NCBI GenBank assembly: GCA_021732805.1
Contig: JAKFUJ010000450.1
Span: forward strand, 1-12,977
DNA length: 12,977 nucleotides
Direction of reading: 5' to 3'
Source: Betaproteobacteria bacterium
GTDB taxonomy: Bacteria; Pseudomonadota; Gammaproteobacteria; Burkholderiales; SG8-41
The notes under the pieces are model-generated. The model ran no database searches. It saw nothing but the letters and a program-made list of their open reading frames with translations, and was not told where the DNA came from. This document shows, one piece after another, positions 1 to 6,618 of this stretch (positions within the stretch are counted from its first letter, which is position 1; every line of letters starts with the position of its first letter). A program made the position numbers and the translations under genes.

Positions 1-110
1 GGCCCGGCAGGCAAAACCTTGCATTGAGCACCGCGTCGGAACCGCACGGTTGCACAGCATCAACGGGGCACCGGCCTGGTCGCGCAAGCCATGTCCGCAT
101 AGCGGATTTC

Positions 111-142
111 ATGACGTCATTAACCAGCGCATCCGCTATAAT
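111..142 (+). promoter_or_regulatory. Candidate promoter of the ComA-like gene
   Basis: A perfect -10 hexamer, TATAAT, lies at 137-142. No good -35 hexamer lies 16-18 bp upstream; the region where it would fall is occupied by a perfect 10-bp palindrome, ATGACGTCAT, at 111-120. A strong -10 with a poor -35 suggests an activator-dependent or tightly regulated promoter. The start of transcription would be near 149, giving a leader of about 36 nt before the GTG at 185. The hexamer is seen directly; promoter activity is inferred. Confidence 0.5.
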
Positions 143-145
143 TTA

Positions 146-170
146 TTAGTCCGTTTAGTGGACGACTAAA
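146..170. promoter_or_regulatory. Operator-like inverted repeats over the predicted transcription start
   Basis: Three TTAGT half-sites are present: TTAGT at 146-150, TTAGT at 155-159, and its complement ACTAA at 165-169. The last two form the perfect inverted repeat TTTAGT-N5-ACTAAA (154-170), and the outer pair forms TTAGTC-N12-GACTAA (146-169). The site starts right after the TATAAT box, a location typical of repressor binding. No regulator gene is visible in the window, and the family that would bind cannot be told from the site. Confidence 0.5.
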
Positions 171-172
171 CC

Positions 173-177
173 GGAAG
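173..177 (+). promoter_or_regulatory. Ribosome binding site favouring the GTG start
   Basis: GGAAG lies 7 nt before the GTG at 185. The alternative ATG at 257 is preceded by TTCGAATCC with no purine-rich site, so this element is the main argument for the longer form of the ComA-like protein. Confidence 0.4.
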
Positions 178-184
178 CGCCCCT

Positions 185-1081
185 GTGTCGCAAGGGCATT
201 GCTCCGCGTCTTCTTGCATTTCCCTCTTCATTTTCAGTGCCCTCCAATTCGAATCCATGTCCACCCCGAAAAACGTTCCAGAACTGGCCTTACCCCAGCG
301 CAGCCTCAAGCCACGCCGCCGCGGCATCACCTCGATGATTGACTTCGGCCCCGACACTTTCGGCTGGTCCGGCGGTGAGCGCGGCATTGCCGACCTGCTC
401 GACGTCGCCGCAAATTACATCGACTACGCCAAGATCTATGCAATGAATGCGCTGCTGATTCCGGCCGAGGTGGTGAAGCGCACTACGAAGCTCTATCTCG
501 ATGCCGGGGTGATGCCCTTTGCCGGCGGTATCCTGTTTGAATACGCCTGGCACCGCAATGAGATCGACGGCCTGATTGTGCTGCTCAAACGGCTGGCGAT
601 TCCCGGTCTCGAAATTTCCGAAAATTATGTAACGCTGTCCGAAGACGAGCGTGCAAGGATGATTGACCGTTTTCAGCAGGCCGGCGTGAAAGTGGTCTAC
701 GAATTCGGCCGCAAGAATCCTGAAGACCCGCTGAGCCTCGATTACCTTGAGGGCATCGTGCGCTCGGTTGCCGCGCAGGGTATTCACCACGTGACGGTTG
801 AGCAATGCGAAATGGATCTGCTGGCCAAGGATTCTCCGGAGAGCCTGCAGGCGATGTCGGCGCAGGACTGGTTTGATCACGTGGTCATCGAAGCCGATCC
901 CTATCGTTTCCCGCAACAGCATGTGCAGATGCTGCGCGACTTCGGCCGCGACGTAAACCTCGCCAACATCGCGCCGGGCCAGGTATTGCGGCTCGAAGGT
1001 TTCCGCCAGGGCGTAGGCCGCGCAGTGAACTACTCCTTGTTGTCCGGCGATGATTCGCGTCCCGCCGGTATCGACCGGTAA
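185..1081 (+). CDS. ComA (phosphosulfolactate synthase)-family protein, divergent
   Basis: This is a TIM-barrel protein of the phosphosulfolactate synthase family, whose archaeal members add sulfite to phosphoenolpyruvate in coenzyme M synthesis. Numbering from the GTG at 185 (298 aa), the family landmarks are MIDFG (51-55), YIDYAK (78-83), AGGILFEYAW (113-122), LEISE (142-146), FGRK (174-177), VIEA (234-237) and VNLANIAP (257-264). Several residues I expect in true synthases are changed: GWGTS after YAK is absent, the Arg in the E-x-R-E-S stretch is Cys208, and the C-terminal RRGLRGDT is RQGVGRAVN. Lys177 of the GKK pair is kept. The exact reaction is therefore uncertain. Start: the GTG at 185 has GGAAG 7 nt upstream, but adds a hydrophobic 24-residue tail; the ATG at 257 gives a normal family N-terminus (274 aa) but has no clear ribosome site. 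It is first in a module with a TcuA-like dehydrogenase. Confidence 0.8.
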   Translation: MSQGHCSASSCISLFIFSALQFESMSTPKNVPELALPQRSLKPRRRGITSMIDFGPDTFGWSGGERGIADLLDVAANYIDYAKIYAMNALLIPAEVVKRTTKLYLDAGVMPFAGGILFEYAWHRNEIDGLIVLLKRLAIPGLEISENYVTLSEDERARMIDRFQQAGVKVVYEFGRKNPEDPLSLDYLEGIVRSVAAQGIHHVTVEQCEMDLLAKDSPESLQAMSAQDWFDHVVIEADPYRFPQQHVQMLRDFGRDVNLANIAPGQVLRLEGFRQGVGRAVNYSLLSGDDSRPAGIDR

Positions 1082-1123
1082 TTTCTTAACTAATTGATTT
1101 AATTAATATTTATAGAGAGCATC

Positions 1124-2620
1124 ATGCGCAAAGAATTCGGCAATCCTGATGTGGTGGTAGTCGGCGCGGGCAATGCCGCAGCCTGCGCGGCACTCGCCGC
1201 GCGCGAAAGCGGCGGCAGGGTGATCATGCTGGAAGCAGCGCCGATCGACGAATGCGGCGGCAACAGCCGTTACACCGCGGGTGCGATGCGCGTGCAGTTC
1301 GACGGCGCCGATGATCTGAAACAGATCGTTCCCGACCTGACGGATGACGAAATCAAAAACACCGACTTCGGCACCTACACCGCCGAGCAGTTTTACGACG
1401 ACATGGGTCGTATCACCCAGTACCGCACCGATCCCGATCTCTGCGAAATCCTCGTATCACGCAGCCTCGAGACGCTGACGTGGATGCGCAAAAAAGGCGT
1501 CAAGTTCCAGGCCAGTTTTGGCCGCCAGGCGATGAAAGTCGAAGGCAAGTTCAAATTCTTCGGTGGCCTTGCCGCGGAAACCTGGGGCGGCGGTCCCGGC
1601 CTGGTGGACAACGAACACAAGGCCTGCGAGCGTGAAGGCATCACCATTTTTTACGAAACGCCGGCCACCGGTCTGATCACTGACGACAGCGGCAAAGTCA
1701 TCGGCGTCAAGGCGCGGCACCAGGGCAGGAATGTCGAAATCCGCTGCAAGGCGGTGGTGCTCGCCTGCGGCGGCTTCGAATCCAATGCCGAAATGCGCAC
1801 GCGTTACCTCGGTGCCGGCTGGGATCTGGCGAAAGTACGTGGCACCCGCTTCAATACCGGCGCCGGCATCCGCATGGCGCTCGAAGCGGGCGCGCTGCCC
1901 TATGGTCACTGGTCCGGGTGCCATGCCGTGGGCTGGGACATGAATGCGCCGGCCTTCGGCGACCTCGCGGTCGGCGACAATTTCCAGAAACACAGTTATC
2001 CGATCGGCATCATGATCAATGCCAACGGTGAACGCTTTGTCGACGAAGGCGCTGACATCCGCAACTACACCTACGCCAAGTACGGCGCGGTGGTGCTGAA
2101 CCAGCCGGGCATGTTTGCGTGGCAAGTGTTCGATGCGCAGGCTATCCCGCTGCTGCGCGACGAATACCGCATCAAGCAAGTCACCAAGGTGCGCGCCGAT
2201 ACGCTGGAAGAACTCGTGAAAAAACTGGAGGGCGTGAATGCCGACGCCTGCCTGCGCGAGATCAAGGCCTACAACAAGGCCGTGCGCGCCGATGTGCCGT
2301 TCAACCTGACGGTCAAGGACGGCCGCCGCACCGAGGGACTCAAAATCAACAAATCGAACTGGGCGCTGACCATCGATCAGGCGCCGTTCGAAGCCTATGC
2401 GGTGACCTGTGGTGTCACCTTCACTTTCGGCGGCGTCAAAGTGAACGGCGAAGGCAATGTCGAAGATACCGCCGGCAAACCAATACCGGGGCTTTATGCT
2501 GCCGGTGAAATGGTCGGCGGGCTGTTCTATCACAATTACCCCGGCGGCACCGGCCTGACCTCGGGGGCAGTATTCGGCAAACTCGCCGGCGGCAGTGCCG
2601 GCATCTATGCGCAATCCTGA
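1124..2620 (+). CDS. TcuA-like FAD-dependent dehydrogenase (fumarate reductase/succinate dehydrogenase flavoprotein family)
   Basis: The 498-aa product is a flavoprotein of the TcuA (tricarballylate dehydrogenase) type, which oxidises a carboxylate to an unsaturated acid with FAD. The N-terminal Rossmann motif GAGNAA is at 14-19 with Glu37 for the adenosine ribose, followed by CGGNSRYTAG (44-53). The C-terminal part has the hallmark run of TcuA-type proteins: CGVTFTFGG, then PGLYAAGEMVGG and HNYPGGTGLTSG, which closes the FAD site. There is no signal peptide, so it is likely cytoplasmic. GAGAG (1115-1119) lies 4 nt before the ATG, and the 42-bp gap from the ComA-like gene is very AT-rich with no terminator, so the two are probably cotranscribed. 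The usual electron-transfer partner TcuB is not next to it. The true substrate is unknown; tricarballylate is only the name-giving one. Confidence 0.87.
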   Translation: MRKEFGNPDVVVVGAGNAAACAALAARESGGRVIMLEAAPIDECGGNSRYTAGAMRVQFDGADDLKQIVPDLTDDEIKNTDFGTYTAEQFYDDMGRITQYRTDPDLCEILVSRSLETLTWMRKKGVKFQASFGRQAMKVEGKFKFFGGLAAETWGGGPGLVDNEHKACEREGITIFYETPATGLITDDSGKVIGVKARHQGRNVEIRCKAVVLACGGFESNAEMRTRYLGAGWDLAKVRGTRFNTGAGIRMALEAGALPYGHWSGCHAVGWDMNAPAFGDLAVGDNFQKHSYPIGIMINANGERFVDEGADIRNYTYAKYGAVVLNQPGMFAWQVFDAQAIPLLRDEYRIKQVTKVRADTLEELVKKLEGVNADACLREIKAYNKAVRADVPFNLTVKDGRRTEGLKINKSNWALTIDQAPFEAYAVTCGVTFTFGGVKVNGEGNVEDTAGKPIPGLYAAGEMVGGLFYHNYPGGTGLTSGAVFGKLAGGSAGIYAQS

Positions 2621-2691
2621 AACCAGCATTGCAAATGCGGCTCCCCCGCCCACATTCTCCGCCATTTGTTCCAGACTGTGAGACATCACCC

Positions 2692-2719
2692 TTGCGCCCG
2701 GCAGGTCCGGGCGTAGAAT
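2692..2719 (+). promoter_or_regulatory. Candidate sigma70-type promoter of the aldolase gene, with a dyad in its spacer
   Basis: TTGCGC (2692-2697) and TAGAAT (2714-2719) are separated by 16 bp. Much of the spacer is a perfect inverted repeat, CGCCCGG-CAGGT-CCGGGCG (2695-2713), which could be an operator. It lies in the 131-bp gap between the flavoprotein and aldolase genes, so the aldolase may be expressed on its own as well as by read-through. Confidence 0.5.
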
Positions 2720-2738
2720 CCAGCGCACGATCCCCCTG

Positions 2739-2744
2739 AAGGAG
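2739..2744 (+). promoter_or_regulatory. Strong ribosome binding site of the aldolase gene
   Basis: AAGGAG lies 7 nt before the ATG at 2752. It is a near-consensus Shine-Dalgarno sequence and fixes the start of the aldolase. Confidence 0.75.
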
Positions 2745-2751
2745 TTCAGTC

Positions 2752-3528
2752 ATGAATGCACCTGCAATCAAAGTCAATAAACCCGTCCGCGAACAGGTCA
2801 GCAAGGAAGAATGGCAGGCCCGCGTCGATCTCGCCGCCTGCTACCGCCTGATGGCGGAATTCGGCATGGTGGAAATGGTTGCCAACCACATTTCCGTGCG
2901 CGTGCCCGGCAGCCACAATGAATTCCTGATCAATCCCTACGGCATGCTCTACGAGGAAATGACCGCCTCGTCGATGCTGAAAATCGATCTCGACGGCAAT
3001 GTGCTGTTCAATGCCACCGACTACGGAGTCAACGAAGCCGGCTTCGTGATCCACAGTGCCGTGCATGCTGCACGCCACGACGTGGATTGCATCATCCACA
3101 CCCATACCCTTGCCGGCATGGCAGTGTCCGCGATGAAAGAGGGCATCATGCCGATCGCGCAATCGTCGATGCGCTTCCTCGACATCGCCTATCACGACTA
3201 CGAAGGTGTTGCATTGCGCCTCGAAGAACGCGAGCGCCTGGTGCAGAACCTCGGCAATCGCGAAGCGATGGTGCTGCGCAACCACGGCCTGCTGACCACC
3301 GGCGCCACCATCGCCGAGTGCTTCAACAACATGTACCGGCTGGAGCGCGCCTGCCAGTTGCAGGTAATGACGCTGTCGTGCAACACCGAACTGCAACTAC
3401 CGCCGCAGGAAGTCACCCAGTACACCAACAACCTGATGCTCCCCGGCGTGCGCCGTCGTTTCGGCCTGCTTGAATGGCCGGCGATGCTGCGCAAGCTCGA
3501 CCGCAAGGATCCGTCGTACCGCGATTAA
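2752..3528 (+). CDS. Class II aldolase/adducin family protein
   Basis: The 258-aa protein belongs to the zinc-dependent class II aldolase/adducin (FucA/AraD-like) family, which makes or breaks C-C bonds in hydroxy sugars and hydroxy acids, or decarboxylates such compounds. The metal-binding histidines are visible as HTHT (His116 and His118) and NHG (His178). Glu95, in the stretch before IHSAVH, sits where the family's catalytic Glu is expected. Length is normal for a single-domain member and no signal peptide is present. The start is well supported by the AAGGAG site. It lies 131 bp behind the TcuA-like gene and ends 17 bp before a strong terminator, so it closes the module. In this setting a hydroxy-carboxylate substrate is a reasonable inference, but the sequence alone does not name one. 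Confidence 0.87.
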   Translation: MNAPAIKVNKPVREQVSKEEWQARVDLAACYRLMAEFGMVEMVANHISVRVPGSHNEFLINPYGMLYEEMTASSMLKIDLDGNVLFNATDYGVNEAGFVIHSAVHAARHDVDCIIHTHTLAGMAVSAMKEGIMPIAQSSMRFLDIAYHDYEGVALRLEERERLVQNLGNREAMVLRNHGLLTTGATIAECFNNMYRLERACQLQVMTLSCNTELQLPPQEVTQYTNNLMLPGVRRRFGLLEWPAMLRKLDRKDPSYRD

Positions 3529-3545
3529 GCTTTAAACAAGGCAAT

Positions 3546-3574
3546 AAAAAAGAGCCCCTCGGGGCTCTTTTTTT
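3546..3574. terminator. Bidirectional intrinsic terminator after the aldolase gene
   Basis: A run of A, the GC-rich arms GAGCCC and GGGCTC around a CTCG loop, and a run of T follow one another. The A and T runs extend the stem. On the plus strand it ends the ComA-like/flavoprotein/aldolase unit, and on the minus strand it would work equally well. Confidence 0.92.
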
Positions 3575-3653
3575 GGGTAGTGCAATTACGGCGATTTTGG
3601 CGCGGCCGTACGAGCGTCGCAAACCATACACGCAAACCGCTTATCATTTGCCC

Positions 3654-4643
3654 ATGGCAACATCGCAAGCTGAATACCAGGCGCCGGCGTGGCTCCCCGG
3701 CGGCAATCTGCAGACCATTTATCCGCTGCTGCTGGCGCGCCGCCCCGCTTTTTCCTATCGTCGCCAGCGCTGGGACACCCCTGACGGTGACTTTATTGAT
3801 CTTGACTGGACTGAAAACCAGGATTCAGGATCAAGGATTGAGGATGACGCGCGACCGCTGCTGGTGTTGTTTCACGGACTTGAAGGCAGCTCGCGCAGCC
3901 ACTATGCACTGGCACTGATGCAGGCCGCAACAACACGCGGATGGCGCGGCGTGGTGGTGCATTTCCGCGGTTGCAGCGGCGAACTGAACCGGCTGCCACG
4001 CGCTTATCATTCCGGTGACAGCGCTGAAATCGACTGGATCCTGCGCCGTCTGCGATACCAATACCCTGCAGCGCCGCTTTATGCAGCGGGTGTGTCTCTC
4101 GGCGGCAATGCACTGCTCAAATGGCTGGGCGAACTGGGAACCGCCGCGACCGATGTTGTGCACCGGGCCGCCGCCATATCGGCACCGGTGGACCTGAATG
4201 CTGCAGGAACCGCGCTGGAACAGGGTTTCAACATGGTGTACACCAGACATTTCCTGGTCACCATGAAAAAGAAATCCCTGTTAAAACTGCAAAAGCATCC
4301 CCGCCTGTTTGACGCTGCACGAGTGCGCGCTGCGCGCACACTGCGCGAGTTCGACGATCTGGTGACGGCGCCGCTGCACGGCTTTAACGGCGTCGATGAT
4401 TACTGGACCCGCGGCAGCAGCAAACCGTGGCTGGCGCGCATTGCCGTGCCGACCTTGCTGCTCAATGCGCGCAACGACCCTTTTCTGCCCGCTACCGCAC
4501 TGCCCGGCATCAACCAAGTATCCGCAACAGTCACCACGACATTTCCGGATGAGGGTGGTCACGTCGGCTTCATCAGCGGCAGTTTTCCCGGCACCCTGGA
4601 CTGGCCGGCACAGGCAGTGCTCGGTTTCCTGTCCTCGCAGTGA
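3654..4643 (+). CDS. YheT-family alpha/beta hydrolase
   Basis: The 329-aa product is an alpha/beta hydrolase of the YheT/ABHD1-3 type, putative esterases of unsettled substrate. The family's N-terminal signature PAWLPGGNLQT is at 11-21. HGLEGSS (74-80) forms the oxyanion-side loop and FRGCSGE (104-110) follows. The catalytic triad is visible: Ser148 in GVSLGG, Asp275 in NARNDPF and His303 in EGGHVGF. I chose the ATG at 3654 because the frame is open upstream to 3474, but the earlier starts lie within the aldolase gene or before the terminator and the protein there has no family similarity. A TATCAT at 3642-3647 could be a -10 box so close to the ATG that the mRNA would be nearly leaderless; this is weak. 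Residues 55-64 lie in a variable linker encoded by a short heptanucleotide repeat. Confidence 0.88.
   Translation: MATSQAEYQAPAWLPGGNLQTIYPLLLARRPAFSYRRQRWDTPDGDFIDLDWTENQDSGSRIEDDARPLLVLFHGLEGSSRSHYALALMQAATTRGWRGVVVHFRGCSGELNRLPRAYHSGDSAEIDWILRRLRYQYPAAPLYAAGVSLGGNALLKWLGELGTAATDVVHRAAAISAPVDLNAAGTALEQGFNMVYTRHFLVTMKKKSLLKLQKHPRLFDAARVRAARTLREFDDLVTAPLHGFNGVDDYWTRGSSKPWLARIAVPTLLLNARNDPFLPATALPGINQVSATVTTTFPDEGGHVGFISGSFPGTLDWPAQAVLGFLSSQ
3820..3847 (+). repeat. Four tandem heptanucleotides AGGATNN inside the hydrolase gene
   Basis: AGGATTC, AGGATCA, AGGATTG and AGGATGA follow each other without gaps. They encode a polar linker (about residues 56-64) between the N-terminal signature and the first oxyanion-loop strand. 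A 7-bp unit is not a multiple of three, so gain or loss of one unit would shift the frame. Confidence 0.75.
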
Positions 4644-4649
4644 TACAAT
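4641..4649 (+). promoter_or_regulatory. Candidate extended -10 promoter of the phosphomannomutase gene
   Basis: TGATACAAT fits an extended -10 element (TGnTAnAAT) and overlaps the stop codon of the hydrolase gene. The predicted start near 4656 leaves an AT-rich leader of about 20 nt before the ATG at 4676. There is no clear -35 box. Confidence 0.4.
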
Positions 4650-4675
4650 AAACCATTGTTTTTAATGATATTTTT

Positions 4676-6061
4676 ATGGCCTCTTCGACAATTCCTCCGG
4701 CAACGATTTTTAAGGCTTACGACATTCGCGGCATCGTTGACGACACGCTGACCGCTGCCGGCGTGGAGTCCATAGGCCGCGCCATCGGCAGCGAAGCACT
4801 GGCGCGCGGCCGCAATGCTGTGGTCATCGGCAGAGACGGCCGGCTCTCCGGCCCCGAACTCGTCGCAGCCCTGGCACGCGGTCTGCAGGCCGTTGGCGTT
4901 GATGTGATCGATGTCGGCCAGGTCGCCACGCCGATGCTGTATTTCGCTGCGCACGAACTCGGCACAATGTCCGGTGTAATGGTCACCGGCTCGCACAATC
5001 CGCCGCAATACAACGGGCTGAAAATGATGCTCGCCGGCGACACACTCGCCGGCGATGCAATACAGGCGTTGCGCCAGCGGCTGCTCGACAACAATCTGCG
5101 CACAGGCAACGGCAACTACACGACGCATGACATACGCGTCGCCTATGTCGAGCGCATCACCAGTTCCGTAAAACTTGCCCGCCCGATGTGCATCGCCGTT
5201 GATTGCGGCAACGGTGTTGCCGGCGCCACCGCGCCGGAACTCTATCGCGGGCTGGGTTGCACCGTCGACGAGTTGTTCTGCGAAGTCGACGGCACTTTTC
5301 CGAACCACCATCCCGATCCGTCACAACCGAAAAACCTGCAGGACCTGATCGCCGCATTACGCTCGGGCGATGCCGAGATCGGGCTGGCTTTCGACGGCGA
5401 CGGTGACCGGCTGGGCGTGGTCACCAAGTCGGGAAAAATCATCTACCCCGACCGCCAGCTGATGCTGTTCGCCGCCGACGTGCTGTCGCGCGAACCCGGC
5501 GCCGAAATCATTTTCGACGTCAAATGTACGCGCCATCTGTTCGGCTGGATTCGCGATCACGGCGGAAAACCGCTGCTGTGGAAAACCGGGCATTCATTCA
5601 TCAAGAAAAAACTCAAGGAAAGCGGCGCGCCGCTGGCCGGTGAAATGAGCGGCCATATTTTTTTCAAGGAGCGCTGGTACGGCTTCGACGACGGCATGTA
5701 CGCCGGCGCGCGGCTGCTGGAAATCCTCAGTCGCAGTGCCGATCCGGGGGCGGTGCTCGAGGCCCTGCCCGACGCGATCAATACACCGGAGTTGCAATGG
5801 CAACTGGATGAAGGTGAAAATTACTCGCTGATGGAGCAGTTGCAGAAAACCGCGCGTTTTGAAGGTGCGCGGGAAATCATCACCATCGACGGGCTGCGCG
5901 TGGAATATGTCGACGGATTCGGCCTGGCACGGCCATCCAACACCACGCCGATCATCGTGTTGCGCTTCGAGGCCGACAACGAAACTGCCTTGCGCCGGAT
6001 ACAGGACGCATTCCGGCGCGAACTTCTTTCCGTGAAACCCGGCGCAACACTGCCCTTTTAA
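4676..6061 (+). CDS. Phosphomannomutase/phosphoglucomutase (AlgC/CpsG type)
   Basis: The 461-aa enzyme interconverts hexose 6-phosphate and 1-phosphate and feeds GDP-mannose and UDP-glucose for surface polysaccharide. All four active-site parts are visible. The phosphoserine loop is TGSHNPP with Ser106, the Mg loop is DGDGD with Asp240, Asp242 and Asp244, the sugar-binding loop is GEMSGH (322-327), and the C-terminal phosphate loop is RPSNTTP. KTGHSFIK (303-310) is the usual alpha-phosphohexomutase signature. Length matches Pseudomonas AlgC (about 463 aa). The ATG at 4676 lacks a good Shine-Dalgarno, but AYDIRG starts at residue 14 as expected. The gene lies 32 bp after the hydrolase and 9 bp before a pilin gene, so the three may form an operon. 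Dual mannose/glucose use is typical of the family but not provable from sequence. Confidence 0.93.
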   Translation: MASSTIPPATIFKAYDIRGIVDDTLTAAGVESIGRAIGSEALARGRNAVVIGRDGRLSGPELVAALARGLQAVGVDVIDVGQVATPMLYFAAHELGTMSGVMVTGSHNPPQYNGLKMMLAGDTLAGDAIQALRQRLLDNNLRTGNGNYTTHDIRVAYVERITSSVKLARPMCIAVDCGNGVAGATAPELYRGLGCTVDELFCEVDGTFPNHHPDPSQPKNLQDLIAALRSGDAEIGLAFDGDGDRLGVVTKSGKIIYPDRQLMLFAADVLSREPGAEIIFDVKCTRHLFGWIRDHGGKPLLWKTGHSFIKKKLKESGAPLAGEMSGHIFFKERWYGFDDGMYAGARLLEILSRSADPGAVLEALPDAINTPELQWQLDEGENYSLMEQLQKTARFEGAREIITIDGLRVEYVDGFGLARPSNTTPIIVLRFEADNETALRRIQDAFRRELLSVKPGATLPF

Positions 6062-6070
6062 ACAAACACG

Positions 6071-6601
6071 ATGTCGTTGAATGCCGCTAGCGGCAACGCC
6101 GCCCATCCATCCGCGCAGGGGTTCACACTGATCGAACTGGTCACCGTGATTGTGATACTCGGCGTGGTCGCAGCCACTGCCGTACCCCGCTTCATTGATC
6201 TGCGAAGCGACGCCCATAAAGCCACGGTATCCCGGACCGCGGCAGCATTTGCGTCGGCAATACAACTGGCTTTTCTCGGTTGCGTCACCCGGGACTTTGA
6301 CAGCCAGGATAATTTGCCTGAATTCGGCAACGGAAACGTCGACTTCAACACCAATTGTTATCCATCCTCCACCAACGGCAACAATGGAAACGTCAATGCC
6401 AATCGCTGCCGGCAGGTCTGGGACGGAGTACTCATTGCCGCGCCGTCCATCAGTAATCCGGTCAATGATCCGAATACCGATTACCGGTCACAGGGCGGCG
6501 GCACGACCTGCACTTTCACTTACCGCAAGGATCCGCCGATACTACGGCGCTTTACCTACAATACGGCCACCGGCAGGGTGGTGGTCGTCTCCAATCCCTG
6601 A
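6071..6601 (+). CDS. MSHA/type IV-like (pseudo)pilin with class III leader
   Basis: The 176-aa protein has a prepilin leader of 17 residues ending in Gly17, followed by FTLIEL with Glu22 at mature position +5 and a hydrophobic helix of about 20 residues. PilD-type peptidase should cleave after Gly17 and methylate Phe18. The globular part resembles MSHA-type pilins: DFNTN (91-95), a Cys pair (Cys96 and Cys113) around an Asn/Gly-rich loop, RQVWDGVL (114-121), and a late Cys147 in TCTFTY. The leader is odd in having no Lys or Arg. No clear ribosome site is present; the start lies 9 bp after the phosphomannomutase stop, so translation may be coupled. No other pilus assembly genes are in the window, so it may be an orphan minor pilin. 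It is convergent with the next gene, leaving 17 bp. Confidence 0.82.
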   Translation: MSLNAASGNAAHPSAQGFTLIELVTVIVILGVVAATAVPRFIDLRSDAHKATVSRTAAAFASAIQLAFLGCVTRDFDSQDNLPEFGNGNVDFNTNCYPSSTNGNNGNVNANRCRQVWDGVLIAAPSISNPVNDPNTDYRSQGGGTTCTFTYRKDPPILRRFTYNTATGRVVVVSNP

Positions 6602-6618
6602 ACCGGGCCGTCCGTGGA

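Noticed and set aside
1..112. Minus-strand open frame from an ATG at 112 running off the left edge
   Set aside because: Only about 37 codons are visible, with no motif and no clear third-position bias. A divergent gene is possible but cannot be supported.
2626..2638. Small inverted repeat GCATT-GCA-AATGC after the flavoprotein stop codon
   Set aside because: Arms of five bases with a three-base loop and no T-run are too weak to call a terminator.
1457..2728. Minus-strand open frame of about 420 codons opposite the flavoprotein gene
   Set aside because: Opposite a gene with complete FAD-binding motifs; the antisense product shows only low-complexity GC-driven composition.
3474..3653. Upstream extension of the YheT-like hydrolase by 60 residues
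   Set aside because: It would overlap the aldolase gene and read through the terminator hairpin; the family signature starts right after the ATG at 3654.
5030..5055. Direct repeat CTCGCCGGCGA, 15 bp apart, in the phosphomannomutase gene
   Set aside because: It encodes LAGDTLAGD, which matches the normal family sequence in this loop without an insertion, so it is chance codon similarity, not a duplication.
6602..6618. Terminator between the convergent pilin and small secreted protein genes
   Set aside because: The 17-bp gap contains no hairpin followed by a T-run on either strand.
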